DNA from: Paenibacillus mesophilus
GTDB taxonomy: Bacteria; Bacillota; Bacilli; Paenibacillales; NBRC-103111
Assembly: GCF_005938385.1 (NCBI RefSeq)
Contig: NZ_VCRA01000003.1
Location: 248,001 to 312,000, forward strand
Direction of reading: 5' to 3'
Length of the DNA stretch: 64,000 bases
The position numbers were made by a program, and so were the translations under genes. Below are positions 63,732 through 64,000 of the stretch, one piece after another; within the stretch, counting starts at the first letter, position 1; each line of letters opens with the position of its first letter. The notes beneath the pieces were generated by a model. That model was not told the origin of the DNA. It ran no database searches and saw only the letters and a list, made by a program, of their open reading frames with translations.

Positions 63732-63760
63732 TTGACAAAATTACACAGGCTCCATAATAT
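63732..63760 (+). promoter_or_regulatory. Sigma-A promoter of the Pth2-type gene
   Basis: TTGACA (63732-63737), 17-bp spacer, TAATAT (63755-63760). Confidence 0.8.
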
Positions 63761-63809
63761 GGTATAAATTACGGTGTGTGTACGATTGGAATGGAAAGGA
63801 GACAACGCC

Positions 63810-64000
63810 GTGACCGAGGAAATCGTTCAATATTATGTCGTGAACCGCGAGCTGTCCATGTCCCCCGGTAAAATGGCGGCACAAGCCGCCCATGCCGCAA
63901 CGGTGGCTGCGATCGATTTATTGAGAGGGGACGATTCCCGCTTCCCTTCCCCCGAGTTTTTGCAATGGTTCGCGGAATGGTACCGCGGCGGGATGAAGAA
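63810..64000 (+). CDS. Peptidyl-tRNA hydrolase Pth2-type, N-terminal part
   Basis: Starts with GTG 63810 behind GGAAAGGAGA and runs off the right edge after 63 codons. The visible MSPGKMAAQAAHAA motif is the diagnostic N-terminus of the archaeal/eukaryotic-type peptidyl-tRNA hydrolase (PTH2), with its catalytic Lys and the conserved Gln-Ala-Ala-His helix. Bacteria usually rely on the unrelated Pth; PTH2 copies in Bacillota are accessory and of unclear function. Confidence 0.82.
   Translation, partial: MTEEIVQYYVVNRELSMSPGKMAAQAAHAATVAAIDLLRGDDSRFPSPEFLQWFAEWYRGGMK

Overview
The window looks like a chromosomal segment of a spore-forming Bacillota of the Paenibacillaceae (Paenibacillus or a close relative). 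The reasons are a moderately high GC content, strong GGAGG ribosome sites with frequent TTG/GTG starts, spore genes (yqhV next to the expected spoIIIA locus, splB, sulfolactate genes), a T-box and a TPP riboswitch, and gene order shared with Bacillus subtilis. No tRNA, rRNA, CRISPR array, prophage or intact transposase gene was seen.

Left part (1-13.3 kb). The order mntR, yqhO, yqhP-like, yqhQ, yqhR, aroQ, papP, efp, yqhV matches the B. subtilis yqh locus. It is interrupted between efp and yqhV by an oppositely oriented block: comA and comB (sulfolactate synthesis), a DUF441 membrane protein, aspartokinase III and a DUF559 protein. The gaps in this block carry tandem hairpin and direct-repeat arrays. 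Then come a polysaccharide deacetylase and spore photoproduct lyase.

Metal and information genes (13.3-28.5 kb). A zinc ABC operon (znuA-znuC-znuB, then ccdA) sits behind a consensus promoter with a Zur-type operator. Methionyl-tRNA synthetase follows under a Met T-box, then yidD. A siderophore-type iron uptake system is split into a divergent binding protein and a permease/ATPase operon with two Fur boxes. A two-component system is divergent from a small operon (DUF5957, DUF6220, multicopper oxidase lipoprotein, second DUF5957), with an array of TTCAC repeats between them.

Central carbon and sugar region (28.5-45 kb). A small cysteine-rich ORF resembling the GapA-binding peptide SR1P overlaps ppdK and is followed by ccpN and the PPDK regulatory protein gene. 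A gapB-type GAPDH lies 10 kb away. Between them are an Hsp20-like protein, DinB, an alpha/beta hydrolase, two Gfo/Idh/MocA oxidoreductases overlapping by 4 bp, a neutral-ceramidase-like protein, an orphan sugar-binding lipoprotein and a GDSL hydrolase. The gap after gapB holds a MITE-like element with perfect 17-bp terminal inverted repeats and a 5-bp target duplication.

Right part (45.7-64 kb). csoR, a small membrane-anchored protein, the TPP-riboswitch thiamine operon thiF-E-S-G-O-D, a copper-amine-oxidase-domain lipoprotein, copA, msrAB and ung. Then a large secreted propeller protein with a C-terminal FIMAH-like domain, a regulator fusing a GntR helix-turn-helix to a solute-binding-protein fold, a PAF-acetylhydrolase-like protein, and the start of a Pth2-type peptidyl-tRNA hydrolase.

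The observations most worth following are the SR1P-like ORF inside a ppdK-ccpN operon, the multicopper oxidase/DUF5957 module with its own two-component system, the GntR-SBP fusion next to the secreted propeller protein, the MITE, and a 70-bp intergenic repeat family found three times. All functional statements rest on reading the sequence; no database search was run.
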